DNA of 64,000 nt from contig NZ_WWGH01000001.1 in the NCBI RefSeq assembly GCF_009865135.1, positions 4,216,001 through 4,280,000 on the forward strand. Reading direction: 5' to 3'. The notes under the pieces were generated by a model that made no database searches, was not told where the DNA came from, and saw only the letters and a list, made by a program, of their open reading frames with translations. Position 1 is the first letter of the stretch. Each line of letters opens with the position of its first letter. This DNA comes from Streptomyces sp. SID8374. Lineage in GTDB: Bacteria > Actinomycetota > Actinomycetes > Streptomycetales > Streptomycetaceae. The translations under genes and the position numbers were made by a program. Below are positions 15,785 to 24,570 of this stretch, in pieces.

Positions 15785-17136
15785 GCACGCGCGGCAGCAG
15801 GAGCGGCAGGAGCGGTCGATACGGGGCCGGGGCGCGAGGCGCTCCGGCCCCGTCGCCGTATCCGCTCCGGGTCGCGGCCCAGCAGCAGCACCGCCACGTC
15901 GTCCGTCAGCTCACCGCCGTTCAGCTCCCGCACCTCGGCGACCGCCGCCTCCAGCAGCTCCTCGCCCGCGAGCCCCTGCTCCAGCCGGCTGTTGACCATC
16001 GCCACCATGCCGTCCTGGCCGAGCCGCTGACTGCTGCCCGCCCCGACACGGCCCTCGATCAGCCCGTCCGTGTACATCATCAGGCTCCACTCCGCGCCCA
16101 GCTCCACCTGGCGGCGCGGCCACCGGGCGCGCGGGAGCAGCCCGAGCGCCGGGCCGCCGTCCTCGTACGGGAGCAGCCGCGCCGGCCGGCCGTGGCGGGC
16201 CAGCAGCGGCGCGGGGTGGCCGGCCAGGCAGAGCCCGGCGCGGCGGCCGTCGGGGGCGATGTCGACGGTGCAGAGCGTCGCGAAGATCTCCTCGCTCTGC
16301 CGCTCGTGCTCCAGCACCTGCTGGAGGGTGGAGAGCAGCTGGTCGCCGCAGAGCCCGGCCAGCGTCAGGGCCCGCCACGCGATCCGCAGCTCCACGCCGA
16401 GCGCCGCCTCGTCCGGGCCGTGCCCGCAGACGTCGCCGATCATCGCGTGGACCGTGCCGTCCGGGGTGCGCACGGTGTCGTAGAAGTCGCCGCCGAGGAG
16501 GGCGCGGCTGCGGCCCGGCCGGTAGCGGGCCGCGAAGCTCAGGTCGGAGCCCTCCAGGAGCGGGGTGGGCAGGAGGCCGCGTTCCAGGCGGGCGTTCTCC
16601 TGGGCGCGCAGCCCGGACTCCGTCAGCTGGTGCTGGGCGATGTCGGCCCGCTTGCGCTCCACGGCGTACCGGATGGCGCGGCTCAGCACCCGCGCGTCCA
16701 GCTCGCCCCGGAAGAGGTAGTCCTGCGCCCCGACGCGTACCGCCTCGGCCGCCAGCTCCGTGTCGTCCTGCGCGGTCAGCACGAGGACCGCGTGGAGCGG
16801 GGCGATCCGCAGTACGTGGGTGAGGACCGCCAGCTCGTCGGCCCGGGCGGGGGCGGGCTCGGGCCGGTGCTCGGGGGCGGCGGTGGTTGTCGTGGTCGTC
16901 GGCACGGGCAGCGCGAGGTCCAGCAGGATGCAGTCGACGTCGTCGGTGAGCAGCCGCCCGGCCTCGGTGAGGTTGCGGGCGGTACGGATACGGACCCGGG
17001 TGCCGGCCGCCGCCGAGAGTTCGGGACCCGTGATGCTGCCCGCCGGGTCGTCCTCGATCACCAGGACGGTGAGGTCGGCGCCATGGTTGGTCTCCGCAGC
17101 GGGAACGTCACGTTGCTGCGGTACGGGTACGGGCAT
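15757..17136 (-). CDS. Response-regulator receiver / PP2C (SpoIIE-type) phosphatase
   Basis: A 459-residue RsbU/RssB-like two-domain protein. A receiver domain (about residues 20-140: LTVLVIEDDP, phospho-accepting Asp in CILLDLALP, VLVLTAQDD, VGAQDYLFRGEL) precedes a PP2C domain (about 190-420: GGDFYDTVRTPDG, MIGDVCGHGPDEA, MMYTDGLIEGR, ELTDDVAVLLL), with metal-binding Asp residues intact. A Thr-rich loop (PTTTTTTAAPEH) interrupts the receiver after the Asp-bearing strand. ATG 17136 follows GGGAGG. Such proteins dephosphorylate anti-anti-sigma factors in partner-switching pathways; the partner is not adjacent. Confidence 0.88.
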   Translation of the reverse strand: MPVPVPQQRDVPAAETNHGADLTVLVIEDDPAGSITGPELSAAAGTRVRIRTARNLTEAGRLLTDDVDCILLDLALPVPTTTTTTAAPEHRPEPAPARADELAVLTHVLRIAPLHAVLVLTAQDDTELAAEAVRVGAQDYLFRGELDARVLSRAIRYAVERKRADIAQHQLTESGLRAQENARLERGLLPTPLLEGSDLSFAARYRPGRSRALLGGDFYDTVRTPDGTVHAMIGDVCGHGPDEAALGVELRIAWRALTLAGLCGDQLLSTLQQVLEHERQSEEIFATLCTVDIAPDGRRAGLCLAGHPAPLLARHGRPARLLPYEDGGPALGLLPRARWPRRQVELGAEWSLMMYTDGLIEGRVGAGSSQRLGQDGMVAMVNSRLEQGLAGEELLEAAVAEVRELNGGELTDDVAVLLLGRDPERIRRRGRSASRPGPVSTAPAAPAAARAQRPPLYGP

Positions 17137-17411
17137 CGGTTCGGGTCCTCCCCTCCCCCCGAGGGTGCGGCGGTACGCCGATCGACGAACGCCAGTCGGG
17201 GACGATAGCGGTCTCCGGCGGGGGAACGGAATGGCGCATGGGGACCGGCCCCTGTCATATGCGCCGTCATAAGCCGCTTCCTGGCACGGATCCGGCGGGA
17301 TGGGGCACGCCTGGGGTGGCGTAGAGGCCATGACAAACATCACCCGCGCCCGTGCCCGCCCGAACCCGTCGCGTGGCGCCGCTCACGTACGCCCGAAGGC
17401 CCCCGGCGGCC

Positions 17412-18503
17412 CTACTTGTCCGGCCGGACCACGCCCAGGATCTTCATGGAGCCCGCGCCCGCCAGCGTGACATGGCGGCCGGGGCGCGGGGAGTGGACGA
17501 TCGCGCCGTCGCCGACGTACATCCCGACATGGCTGGCGTCGGCGTGGTAGATGATCAGGTCACCCGGGCGCATGTCCTGGATGTCGATGCGGGGGAGCAG
17601 CCGCCACTGCTCCTGCGAGGTGCGCGGGATCGGCCGGCCCGCCGCGGCCCAGGCCTGCGAGGTCAGCCCCGAGCAGTCGTACGAGCCGGGGCCCGTGGCC
17701 CCCCATACGTACGGCTTGCCTATCTGCGCGGTCGCGAAGGCCACCGCCGCCTTGCCGGCCGCGGTCGTCGCGCCGCTGACGGCGATGTTGGGCGTGGGGC
17801 GGGTGGCGAGCCAGGCGGTCTGCGCCCTGTTCGCGGCGTCCTGCTCCAGCTGGCGGAGGCGGGCCCGCTCCTTCTTCTCCAGCTGCGATTCGAGCTTCTC
17901 CGCCGCGGCTATCTGGGCGTTGATCTTCTTCTTGGCCTTGGCCTGCTTGACCCGGTTGGTCTCCAGCTTGTGCCAGTTGCTGCTGGCGTCCTGGGTGTAC
18001 GTCTCCAGGTCCTCCTGGGTCCGGGTCAGCTCGGCCAGGACCGTCTTGCTCGCCTGCTGGCTGGTGCGGACCTTGTTGACCCCGTCCAAGAACAGCTGCG
18101 GGTCGTTGCTGAGGACCAGCTGGGCGCCGGGCGGCAGGCCGCCGTTGCGGTACTGCTCGCGCGCCTGGGCGCCGGCGCGGTCCTTCAGCTCGGCTATGCG
18201 GGCCTGGCCGTCGACGATCGCCTTGGCCAGCTTCACGATCTCGCCGGACTGCTTCTTGGTCTGCTCCTCGGCGAGGTTGTACGCGTCCGTCGCCGCTCCG
18301 GCCTTCCGGTAGAGCGTCTCTATCTGCTCGCGGACCTTTTCGAGGTCCTTCTCCGACGAGACCGGAGGGGAGGCGGGGGCCGAGGCCGAAGGGGACGGCG
18401 ACGTGTCCGGCGTCGGTGCGGCCATCGCCTGGACCGGAACGGTCAGCAGGCCCAGCGCACAGACCAACGTGATGGCCGCGGCGGCGCAGTGGCGTCGGTT
18501 CAC
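17412..18503 (-). CDS. Secreted NlpC/P60 peptidoglycan endopeptidase
   Basis: A 363-residue exported cell-wall hydrolase. A signal peptide at residues 1-30 ends near QAMAAP and is followed by a Ser/Pro linker. A long coiled coil (about 50-225) precedes the C-terminal NlpC/P60 domain (about 240-363). The catalytic Cys is in YDCSGLTSQAW and the His residues in ASHVGMYVG and VHSP. The length and coiled-coil layout match RipA-like Streptomyces proteins that cut between D-Glu and diaminopimelate. GTG 18503 follows GGGGGAG; a TTG at 18518 is less likely. The 18504-18769 leader is long and contains TTAC-N5-GTAA. Confidence 0.9.
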   Translation of the reverse strand: MNRRHCAAAAITLVCALGLLTVPVQAMAAPTPDTSPSPSASAPASPPVSSEKDLEKVREQIETLYRKAGAATDAYNLAEEQTKKQSGEIVKLAKAIVDGQARIAELKDRAGAQAREQYRNGGLPPGAQLVLSNDPQLFLDGVNKVRTSQQASKTVLAELTRTQEDLETYTQDASSNWHKLETNRVKQAKAKKKINAQIAAAEKLESQLEKKERARLRQLEQDAANRAQTAWLATRPTPNIAVSGATTAAGKAAVAFATAQIGKPYVWGATGPGSYDCSGLTSQAWAAAGRPIPRTSQEQWRLLPRIDIQDMRPGDLIIYHADASHVGMYVGDGAIVHSPRPGRHVTLAGAGSMKILGVVRPDK

Positions 18504-18568
18504 GAACTCCCCCAGCAAGAACGAAAATCAAGACAAAAGCAACAGAAGCCGGATAGCGTGCATCTGAC

Positions 18569-18581
18569 TTACCATCAGTAA
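18569..18581. promoter_or_regulatory. TTAC-N5-GTAA inverted repeat upstream of NlpC/P60 gene
   Basis: TTACCATCAGTAA lies 66 bases upstream of the NlpC/P60 start inside a 266-base gap (18504-18769). It is a short repressor-site-like palindrome. The rest of the gap shows no riboswitch consensus that could be recognised by eye. Confidence 0.35.
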
Positions 18582-18769
18582 CGTTCAGGCGACGTCGCGA
18601 TCGTGCCATGTCGTCCCGTAAAGCAACAGAGGCAGTCGGTATCCGGCGACGACAGAGGCGCCCGGTGCCCGGTTCCTCTTGTCTTCCCCACCCCCAGGGA
18701 CGAACGACACGCAGGCGGCGTTCCCGGTGTTCCCCGGAAGAGCATACTTTCGCCCGGTCGGGTGATCGT

Positions 18770-19555
18770 TCAGCGGCTGTCGGGCCGCAGCGCGTCCCAC
18801 CCGACGGTGACCTCGCCCTGCCGCCACCGCCGTACGCCGTCGGTCACCGGCCAGTCGGCCGACAGCGCCCGCACCGCCGCGATCCACCGCTGCCGGGCGC
18901 CGAGCGACGCGTACGGGGAGGCCGCCGCCCAGGCCCGGTCGAAGTCGCGCAGGAACGCGTGGACCGGCTCGCCCGGCACGTTCCGGTGGATCAGCGCCTT
19001 CGGCAGCCGCTCCGCGAGGTCGGAGGGGCGCTCCAGCGAGCCGAGCCGGGTCGCGAAGGTGACCGTGCGCGGCCCCTCGGGCCCCAGCGCCACCCACACA
19101 TGCCGCCGCCCGATCTCGTCGCAGGTCCCCTCCACCAGCAGCCCGCCGGGGGCGAGCCGGGAGCGGAGCCGCGCCCAGACCTCGGCGACCTGGTCCTCGT
19201 CGTACTGGCGCAGCACGTTCGCCGCCCGGATGAGCACGGGCCGCACCGCCAGCGGGATCTCGAAGCCGCCGTGGACGAAGGTGAGCCCCTCCCGCTCGTA
19301 CGGCTTCGCGGCCGCGACCCGCTCCTGGTCGATCTCGATGCCCGCCACGGCGGTGCGGGGCTCGGCGGTACGCAGCCGGGCCAGCAGCTCCACGGCGGTC
19401 CAGGGCGCCGCCCCGTACCCGAGATCGACGGCCACGGGGGCGTCCGCGCGGCGCAGGGCCGGGCCGTGCACGGCGGCGATCCAGCGGTCCATGCGGCGCA
19501 GCCGGTTCGGGTTGGTGGTCCCGCGGGTGGCGGTGCCGATGGGGCGCTGGCGCAT
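18770..19555 (-). CDS. Class I SAM-dependent methyltransferase-like protein
   Basis: A 261-residue protein with a Rossmann-type SAM site: motif I A-V-D-L-G-Y-G-A-A-P-W (DxGxG), the acidic loop AGIEIDQERV, and a later L-A-P-G-G-L-L-V-E-G-T-C-D block. ATG 19555 is used; the frame stays open to 19897 but that part overlaps mshA's leader and is not conserved in kind. It is divergent from mshA. The substrate is unknown. Confidence 0.8.
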   Translation of the reverse strand: MRQRPIGTATRGTTNPNRLRRMDRWIAAVHGPALRRADAPVAVDLGYGAAPWTAVELLARLRTAEPRTAVAGIEIDQERVAAAKPYEREGLTFVHGGFEIPLAVRPVLIRAANVLRQYDEDQVAEVWARLRSRLAPGGLLVEGTCDEIGRRHVWVALGPEGPRTVTFATRLGSLERPSDLAERLPKALIHRNVPGEPVHAFLRDFDRAWAAASPYASLGARQRWIAAVRALSADWPVTDGVRRWRQGEVTVGWDALRPDSR

Positions 19556-19754
19556 GCGGTGAGCGTATGCGACGGGGGAGGGGCGGGTACCCGGGTGCCC
19601 ATGGGCCGGAGGGGCCCGGGCACAGGATGCCGCCGCCTCCCGCGTCCGTAATGATTTGGCAAAACGGAAATGAAAGGCAGGGTTCCGCTGTTTTCGCCCT
19701 TCGGAGGGCCCCGCGCCCCTCCGCGGCATGCCCTGAGTGAGGAGGACGGACGAC

Positions 19755-21107
19755 GTGAGCCAGTACGTCTCCCGGCTCGGTTCCCCCCGGACCGGCCCCC
19801 GCATCAGGTTCCCCGGCGGCTTCCCCGGCTCCTCCCGCAAGCCGCGCCGCATCGCCATGCTCTCCGTGCACACCTCGCCGCTGCACCAGCCCGGCACGGG
19901 CGACGCGGGCGGGATGAACGTCTACATCGTCGAGTTGGCCAAGCGCCTCGCCGCGATCAACATCGAGGTCGAGATCTTCACCCGGGCCACCACAGGCTCG
20001 CTGCCCCCCGAGGTCGAACTGGCCCCCGGCGTCCTGGTCCGGCACGTCGACGCCGGTCCGTACGAGGGGCTCGCCAAGGAGGACCTGCCCGCGCAGCTCT
20101 GCGCCTTCACCCACGGTGTGATGCAGGCCTGGGCCGGCCAGCGCCCCGGCTACTACGACCTCGTCCACTCCCACTACTGGCTCTCCGGTCAGGTCGGCTG
20201 GCTCGCCGCCCAGCGCTGGGGCGTCCCGCTCGTACACGCCATGCACACCATGGCCAAGGTCAAGAACGCCGCGCTCGCCGACGGCGACACCCCCGAGCCG
20301 GCCGCCCGCGTCATCGGCGAGACCCAGATCGTCCACGCCTCCGACCGGCTGATCGCCAACACCGCCGAGGAGGCCGACGAGCTGGTCCGCTTCTACGACG
20401 CCGACCCCTCCGCCGTCGCCGTCGTGCACCCCGGCGTCAACCTGGAACGCTTCCGCCCTGCCGACGGCCGCGCCGCCGCCCGGGCCCGGCTCGGCCTGCC
20501 GCAGGACGCCCTGATCCCCCTCTTCGCGGGCCGTATCCAGCCACTGAAGGCCCCGGACGTGCTGCTGCGCGCGGTCGCCGTCCTCCTGGACCGGGACCCG
20601 TCCCTGCGCTCCCGCATCGTGGTGCCGGTGGTCGGCGGCCCGAGCGGCAGCGGTCTTGCCAAGCCCGAGGGGCTCCAGAAGCTGGCCGCGCGCCTGGGCA
20701 TCGCCGATGTCGTACGGTTCCACCCGCCGGTGGGCCAGGACTGCCTGGCGGACTGGTTCCGGGCCGCGTCGGTGCTGGTCATGCCGTCGTACAGCGAGTC
20801 CTTCGGCCTGGTCGCCATCGAGGCGCAGGCGGCCGGTACGCCGGTGGTCGCGGCGGCGGTGGGCGGGCTTCCGGTGGCGGTACGCGACGAGGTCAGCGGG
20901 TTCCTCATACCCGGCCACGACCCGGAGGCGTACGCCCGCGCGATCGAACGGTTCGCGGACGCGCCGGAGCTGGTGAAGCGGATGGGGGCTGCGGCCGCGG
21001 CGCACGCGCAGTCCTTCGGCTGGGACACGGCGGCCTCGGCCACGGCCGACGTCTACACGGCGGCGCTGGCCGACCACCGCCGCCGGGCGCGTACACACCA
21101 CGGCTGA
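19755..21107 (+). CDS. mshA: D-inositol-3-phosphate glycosyltransferase (mycothiol synthesis)
   Basis: MshA joins UDP-GlcNAc to 1D-myo-inositol-3-phosphate, the first step of mycothiol synthesis. The 450-residue GT4 protein shows the N-terminal loop PGTGDAGGMNVYIVELA, the mid-domain VVHPGVNLERFRP, the donor-site FAGRIQPLKAPDVLL and the E-x7-E motif in SESFGLVAIEAQAAGTP. GTG 19755 follows GAGGAGGACGG. The ybjN-type gene follows 72 bases downstream. MshA supplies the thiol cofactor that DinB-type enzymes may use. Confidence 0.96.
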   Translation: MSQYVSRLGSPRTGPRIRFPGGFPGSSRKPRRIAMLSVHTSPLHQPGTGDAGGMNVYIVELAKRLAAINIEVEIFTRATTGSLPPEVELAPGVLVRHVDAGPYEGLAKEDLPAQLCAFTHGVMQAWAGQRPGYYDLVHSHYWLSGQVGWLAAQRWGVPLVHAMHTMAKVKNAALADGDTPEPAARVIGETQIVHASDRLIANTAEEADELVRFYDADPSAVAVVHPGVNLERFRPADGRAAARARLGLPQDALIPLFAGRIQPLKAPDVLLRAVAVLLDRDPSLRSRIVVPVVGGPSGSGLAKPEGLQKLAARLGIADVVRFHPPVGQDCLADWFRAASVLVMPSYSESFGLVAIEAQAAGTPVVAAAVGGLPVAVRDEVSGFLIPGHDPEAYARAIERFADAPELVKRMGAAAAAHAQSFGWDTAASATADVYTAALADHRRRARTHHG

Positions 21108-21179
21108 GCCTCCGGTCGGCCCGCGCCGTACACCTGAGCCCCTCCTGCCCGCCGTCCCGGGCTGACGTACGCTCGCTGC

Positions 21180-21692
21180 ATGGCTGACGTACCCGAGGAA
21201 ACAGCAGCGGCCCAGGTCATCGAGGCGGTGCTGAACGATGCCGAGCTCCCCTGGGAGAGCCCCGCACCCGGCAACTACGTGGTGACCCTGCCCGGCACCC
21301 GCAAGCTGTCGACGACCTGCTCGCTCATCGTCGGCCAGCACTCCCTCTCCGTCAACGCCTTCGTCGTCCGCCACCCGGACGAGAACGACGCCGAGGTGCA
21401 CCGCTGGCTCCTGGAGCGCAACCTGCGCCTCTTCGGGGTGAGTTACGCCATCGACTCGCTCGGCGACATCTACCTGGCCGGCCGGCTGCCGCTCTCCGTG
21501 GTCACCCCCGTGGAGCTGGACCGGCTGCTCGGCGTGGTCCTGGAGGCGGCCGACGACTCGTTCAACACCCTCCTGGAACTGGGCTTCGCCAGCTCCATCC
21601 GCAAGGAGTACGCGTGGCGGACGTCGCGTGGCGAGTCCACCCGGAACCTGGACGCGTTCAGCCACCTGATCAAGCGCTCGTCCGACGACTGA
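21180..21692 (+). CDS. YbjN-domain protein
   Basis: A 170-residue protein of the YbjN family (type III secretion chaperone-like fold). The TTCSLIVGQHSLSVNAFVVR strand region and the LLERNLRLFGVSYAID helix are typical. It follows mshA in the same direction, a linkage common in actinobacteria. Its last 23 bases overlap the converging phosphotransferase gene. The molecular role is not established. Confidence 0.82.
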   Translation: MADVPEETAAAQVIEAVLNDAELPWESPAPGNYVVTLPGTRKLSTTCSLIVGQHSLSVNAFVVRHPDENDAEVHRWLLERNLRLFGVSYAIDSLGDIYLAGRLPLSVVTPVELDRLLGVVLEAADDSFNTLLELGFASSIRKEYAWRTSRGESTRNLDAFSHLIKRSSDD

Positions 21693-22674
21693 CGGCGTCC
21701 AGGGCGGCGACGAGGTGGGGCGCCACCAACTGCCGTGTCTCCCGGGCGGATTCCTCGCCGACGTCCCGGGGCACGGTCTCGACGAGCATGATCAGGTAGA
21801 GGTAACTCCGGTACAGATCAAGCCGAAGCCGCACGGACGCGCCGAACTCCGCCCGTACGCCGGTTGATTCGGCATACCCGCCGAGGAACTCCCGCTCCAG
21901 CTCCCCGAAGAGCGCGAGCGAGACGAAGTCGGCCACCGGGTCGCCCCAGAACATCCGCTCCCCGTCGATGATCCCGCCGACGGCCCGCGCCCCGGGCTCC
22001 CCGGTGACCAGCAGGTTCCCCGGCCACAGGTCGAAGTGGACGAGCGCGGGCCGGGTCACGTCGTCCAGGACGGGGGCGGCGCGCGCCAGCACCGTACGGA
22101 TGCGGTCGACGGCGTACGGAAGCGGCGCCCGGTACGTCTCGGCGTCGGCGAGCACGGCCTCGGTCATCGCCGTGAACGCGGTACGCCAGGTGGGGGCGAG
22201 CGGCCCGAACGGCTGAGCTGGATAGCCGAAGCCGCCGGGCCCGGTGATGGAGTGCAACCGACCGACGAGAGAACCGAGTTGAGTACGGAGCCGGGCTTCG
22301 TCCCCGGTGTCCTCCAGGCCGTCGGACTCGTGCCAGGGGCGGCCGGGGCAGGCGGTCATGACCAGGTACGCGCCGGTCGGGGCGGCGGGGTCCGGCTCGC
22401 TGCGGACGACGCGGGGGATCGCGGCGCCGGCGGCTTGCGCGGCGGCGGTGCAGAAGGCCACCTCGTTGACGAGGAGGTCACGTTCGTACCGCAGACCGGC
22501 GGTGTGCGGCGGGGGCGTCTTCACCACCCAGTCGCGGCCGTCGGTGAGCGTGACGCGGGTGACGGTGTTGTACGTGCCGCCGGTGAGGGGCGTGCAGGAG
22601 GCGAGGTCGCGGTCACCGACGCCGAGGGCGCGCAGGATGCGGGGGAGGGGTGGGGGCGGGGCCTGGTCGGGCAC
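21670..22674 (-). CDS. Aminoglycoside phosphotransferase-family kinase
   Basis: A 334-residue APH/choline-kinase-like phosphotransferase. The nucleotide-binding Lys is in DWVVKTPPP, the catalytic loop is LVHFDLWPGNLLV (HxDxxxxN) and the metal-binding Asp is in GIIDGERMFWGDP. The start is GTG 22674 with GGAAAGGA just upstream; the frame remains open to 22788 through tandem repeats and is not used. It may phosphorylate a small molecule; the substrate is not known. Confidence 0.85.
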   Translation of the reverse strand: MPDQAPPPPLPRILRALGVGDRDLASCTPLTGGTYNTVTRVTLTDGRDWVVKTPPPHTAGLRYERDLLVNEVAFCTAAAQAAGAAIPRVVRSEPDPAAPTGAYLVMTACPGRPWHESDGLEDTGDEARLRTQLGSLVGRLHSITGPGGFGYPAQPFGPLAPTWRTAFTAMTEAVLADAETYRAPLPYAVDRIRTVLARAAPVLDDVTRPALVHFDLWPGNLLVTGEPGARAVGGIIDGERMFWGDPVADFVSLALFGELEREFLGGYAESTGVRAEFGASVRLRLDLYRSYLYLIMLVETVPRDVGEESARETRQLVAPHLVAALDAVSRRTSA

Positions 22675-22723
22675 GGTGGCTGACGTCCTTTCCGGCTGCG
22701 GCTGCGGCGCGGCGGATGGGGGC

Positions 22724-22778
22724 GTACGGGCGTGGGGCTGTACGGGCATGTGGCTGTACGGGCGTGGGGTTGTACAGG
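22724..22778. repeat. Three 16-bp tandem repeats
   Basis: Units at 22724-22739, 22740-22755 and 22756-22771 follow the pattern GTACGGGCGTGGGGCT with 1-2 changes, and a partial fourth unit (GTACAGG) follows. They lie upstream of the phosphotransferase start. No function is evident. Confidence 0.7.
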
Positions 22779-22964
22779 AGGCCCGCACAGTGCGTTCACA
22801 GGATGATCACAGCCGAATCACGATCGCGGGAGAGGGCCGTCGGCCGGATCATCGCTCACAGTTTCGATCGTAAAGTGTGGATCACTGCGACGGTCCGTCC
22901 CGGGCGGCGTCGAAGTGCCGTACGGGGAAAGGACGGTTGCTCCCCGACCCGGAGATGAAGAACC

Positions 22965-23780
22965 ATGCGCGCCACTGCCGTACGCCGTACCGCCCTCGCC
23001 GCCTGTGCGGTCTCGCTCACCCTGCTGGCCACGGCCTGCGGCGGCTCGTCCGACGCGGATGCGGGCGACGGGAAGAACGACAAGGCCGGGAGCGCGGCGG
23101 GGAGCAGCTCGGCCCCGAAGACCTCGGCCAAGGCGCTCGGCGCCGCCGAGCTGGAGACGGTGTCGCTGAAGCAGGGGGACGTCGAGGGCCACAAGATCGC
23201 CGAGGCGGGCCCGGACGACGAGGTCCCGGCGGACGGTCTGAAGGCCGACAAGGCGGTCTGCCTGCCGGTCGTCCACGCCATGTACGGCGTGGCGGAGGCC
23301 GGTTCGCAGGCCACCACCAAGCGCAGGGTGGTCACCGAGCCGAAGAAGACCGACGCCAAGAAGTCGATCGAGGACCTGACGAAGGGCGAGACCGAGGACG
23401 CCCTGACGGCGGCCTTCGACCTCACGTCCACCCTCGTCGCGCTGAACGCGTACGACGGGACGGCGGGACCGGACACGTTCGCCGCGCTGAAGAAGGCCGC
23501 GGCGGACTGCGCGGGCGGCTTCACCGCCACGGTGGCGGGCGAGAAGCAGAAGATCGCCTCGATCACCGAGGAGAAGGTCACCGGCGGCGACGAGGCGGCG
23601 GCCTGGACGGTCACCTCGGAGGAGGACGGCGCGAAGGCCCCGTTCAAGCTGGTGGCGCTCCGCAAGGAGGGCACCGTGGCGACGTTCCTCTCCTTCAACC
23701 TGGCGGCGGGCCGGGACGGCGGCGCGAAGTTCACGGTGCCGGTGGAGCTGGTGGCGGCGCAGGCGAAGAAGCTGGGCTGA
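22965..23780 (+). CDS. Secreted lipoprotein of unknown function
   Basis: A 271-residue lipoprotein. The signal peptide has a VRRTA basic start, a hydrophobic core, and the lipobox LLATAC with Cys at about residue 24. A Gly/Ser/Ala linker follows, then an alpha/beta domain rich in Lys and Glu. No known domain is recognised. ATG 22965 follows GGAGATGAAGA. The 175 bases upstream (22790-22964) contain TCGATCGTAAAGTGTGGATC, which may be promoter sequence. Confidence 0.78.
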   Translation: MRATAVRRTALAACAVSLTLLATACGGSSDADAGDGKNDKAGSAAGSSSAPKTSAKALGAAELETVSLKQGDVEGHKIAEAGPDDEVPADGLKADKAVCLPVVHAMYGVAEAGSQATTKRRVVTEPKKTDAKKSIEDLTKGETEDALTAAFDLTSTLVALNAYDGTAGPDTFAALKKAAADCAGGFTATVAGEKQKIASITEEKVTGGDEAAAWTVTSEEDGAKAPFKLVALRKEGTVATFLSFNLAAGRDGGAKFTVPVELVAAQAKKLG

Positions 23781-23873
23781 CGCTCCTGCCGCGCCCCTGC
23801 CCGGGGGCTCGGGCTTTTTCAGGCCCTCAGGACAGGCTCAGGACAGGGCAGAACAGGGCGGGACAGCGCAGGG

Positions 23874-24116
23874 TCAGGGCAGAGGAACGAGCCGTACGAC
23901 GGTGACGGTCAGCACGGACCGGGAGACGTAGTAGAGGACGATGGCCCCGGAGACGGTCGCCTCACGCCGGTCCCGCTCGCTCTTGACGGCGGACGAGGCG
24001 TGCCCGTACGGCTCCCTCCCCAGCGTGCGGGCCATCTCGTCCCGGAAGGACTGCCCGTCGCGCATCTTGGCCAGGGTGTCGTCGGCGGGCGGGGCGTAGG
24101 AGATGCGGAAGCTCAA
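23874..24116 (-). CDS. RelE/ParE-like small protein, possible toxin
   Basis: An 80-residue protein starting at TTG 24116, whose TTGA overlaps the stop of the upstream gene by 3 bases, so the two are translationally coupled. The pattern fits a RelE/ParE fold: an N-terminal strand (LSFRISYAP), two helices (LAKMRDGQSFRDEMARTL), then a C-terminal sheet with IVLYYVSRSVLTVTVVRL. RelE relatives cut ribosome-bound mRNA; that activity is not shown here, and the usual catalytic Arg/Lys residues cannot be assigned with certainty. Confidence 0.55.
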   Translation of the reverse strand: MSFRISYAPPADDTLAKMRDGQSFRDEMARTLGREPYGHASSAVKSERDRREATVSGAIVLYYVSRSVLTVTVVRLVPLP

Positions 24117-24361
24117 GCGACGCTCCGCCTCTCGGCCTCGTCCTGCGCCAGCCGGTCCAGGATCCGTTCGGCCTCGGGATCGGGGACGGCCTCCAGCATC
24201 CAGTGCCGCATGACGGCGGAGATCTCGTGGACCCCGGCCTCGTTGATGGCGAGGTCGAACTCCTCGCGTCTCTCCTCGGGCAGCGCGGCCCGGATGTCCG
24301 GGATGCTGTTGGGCACCTCGACCTCGGTACCCCCGACGAAGGTCTTCAGAGACTCGCCCAT
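24113..24361 (-). CDS. Small acidic protein, possible antitoxin (DUF6247-like)
   Basis: An 82-residue acidic helical protein (GTEVEVPNSIPDIRAALPEE, then EFDLAINEAGVHEISAV, then LEAVPDPEAERILDRLAQDE). Its length, acidity and coupling to the RelE-like gene fit an antitoxin. ATG 24361 follows GGGGAG. The pair lies alone between two lipoprotein genes on the opposite strand. Confidence 0.55.
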   Translation of the reverse strand: MGESLKTFVGGTEVEVPNSIPDIRAALPEERREEFDLAINEAGVHEISAVMRHWMLEAVPDPEAERILDRLAQDEAERRSVA

Positions 24362-24570
24362 GATCGCTCTCCCCGATCTCCTTGCCTTTGGCGCTGACCG
24401 TGCGCCTGCCTCGCACGGGGCCGCCCGCCGACAGCCTGGGGCCACCGTAGTGCGTGGGCAGCGGAGTTGGGCGGGCGGGAGCGCGACCGGTGCAGGACCG
24501 GGACGGCCGAGCTGTACGGCAGCCCTCCCCGGCTCCTCTAACATGATCTGCTTTAGACCTTGGAGCCCTT

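Noticed and set aside
18504..18769. c-di-AMP (ydaO) riboswitch upstream of the NlpC/P60 gene
   Set aside because: Streptomyces cell-wall hydrolase genes often have it, but the conserved ydaO sequence blocks were not found by eye in this leader.
18585..21665. Very long minus-strand open frame over the methyltransferase and mshA
   Set aside because: It is a GC-bias shadow of mshA and neighbours; the translation has no domain and is Arg/Gly/Pro-rich.
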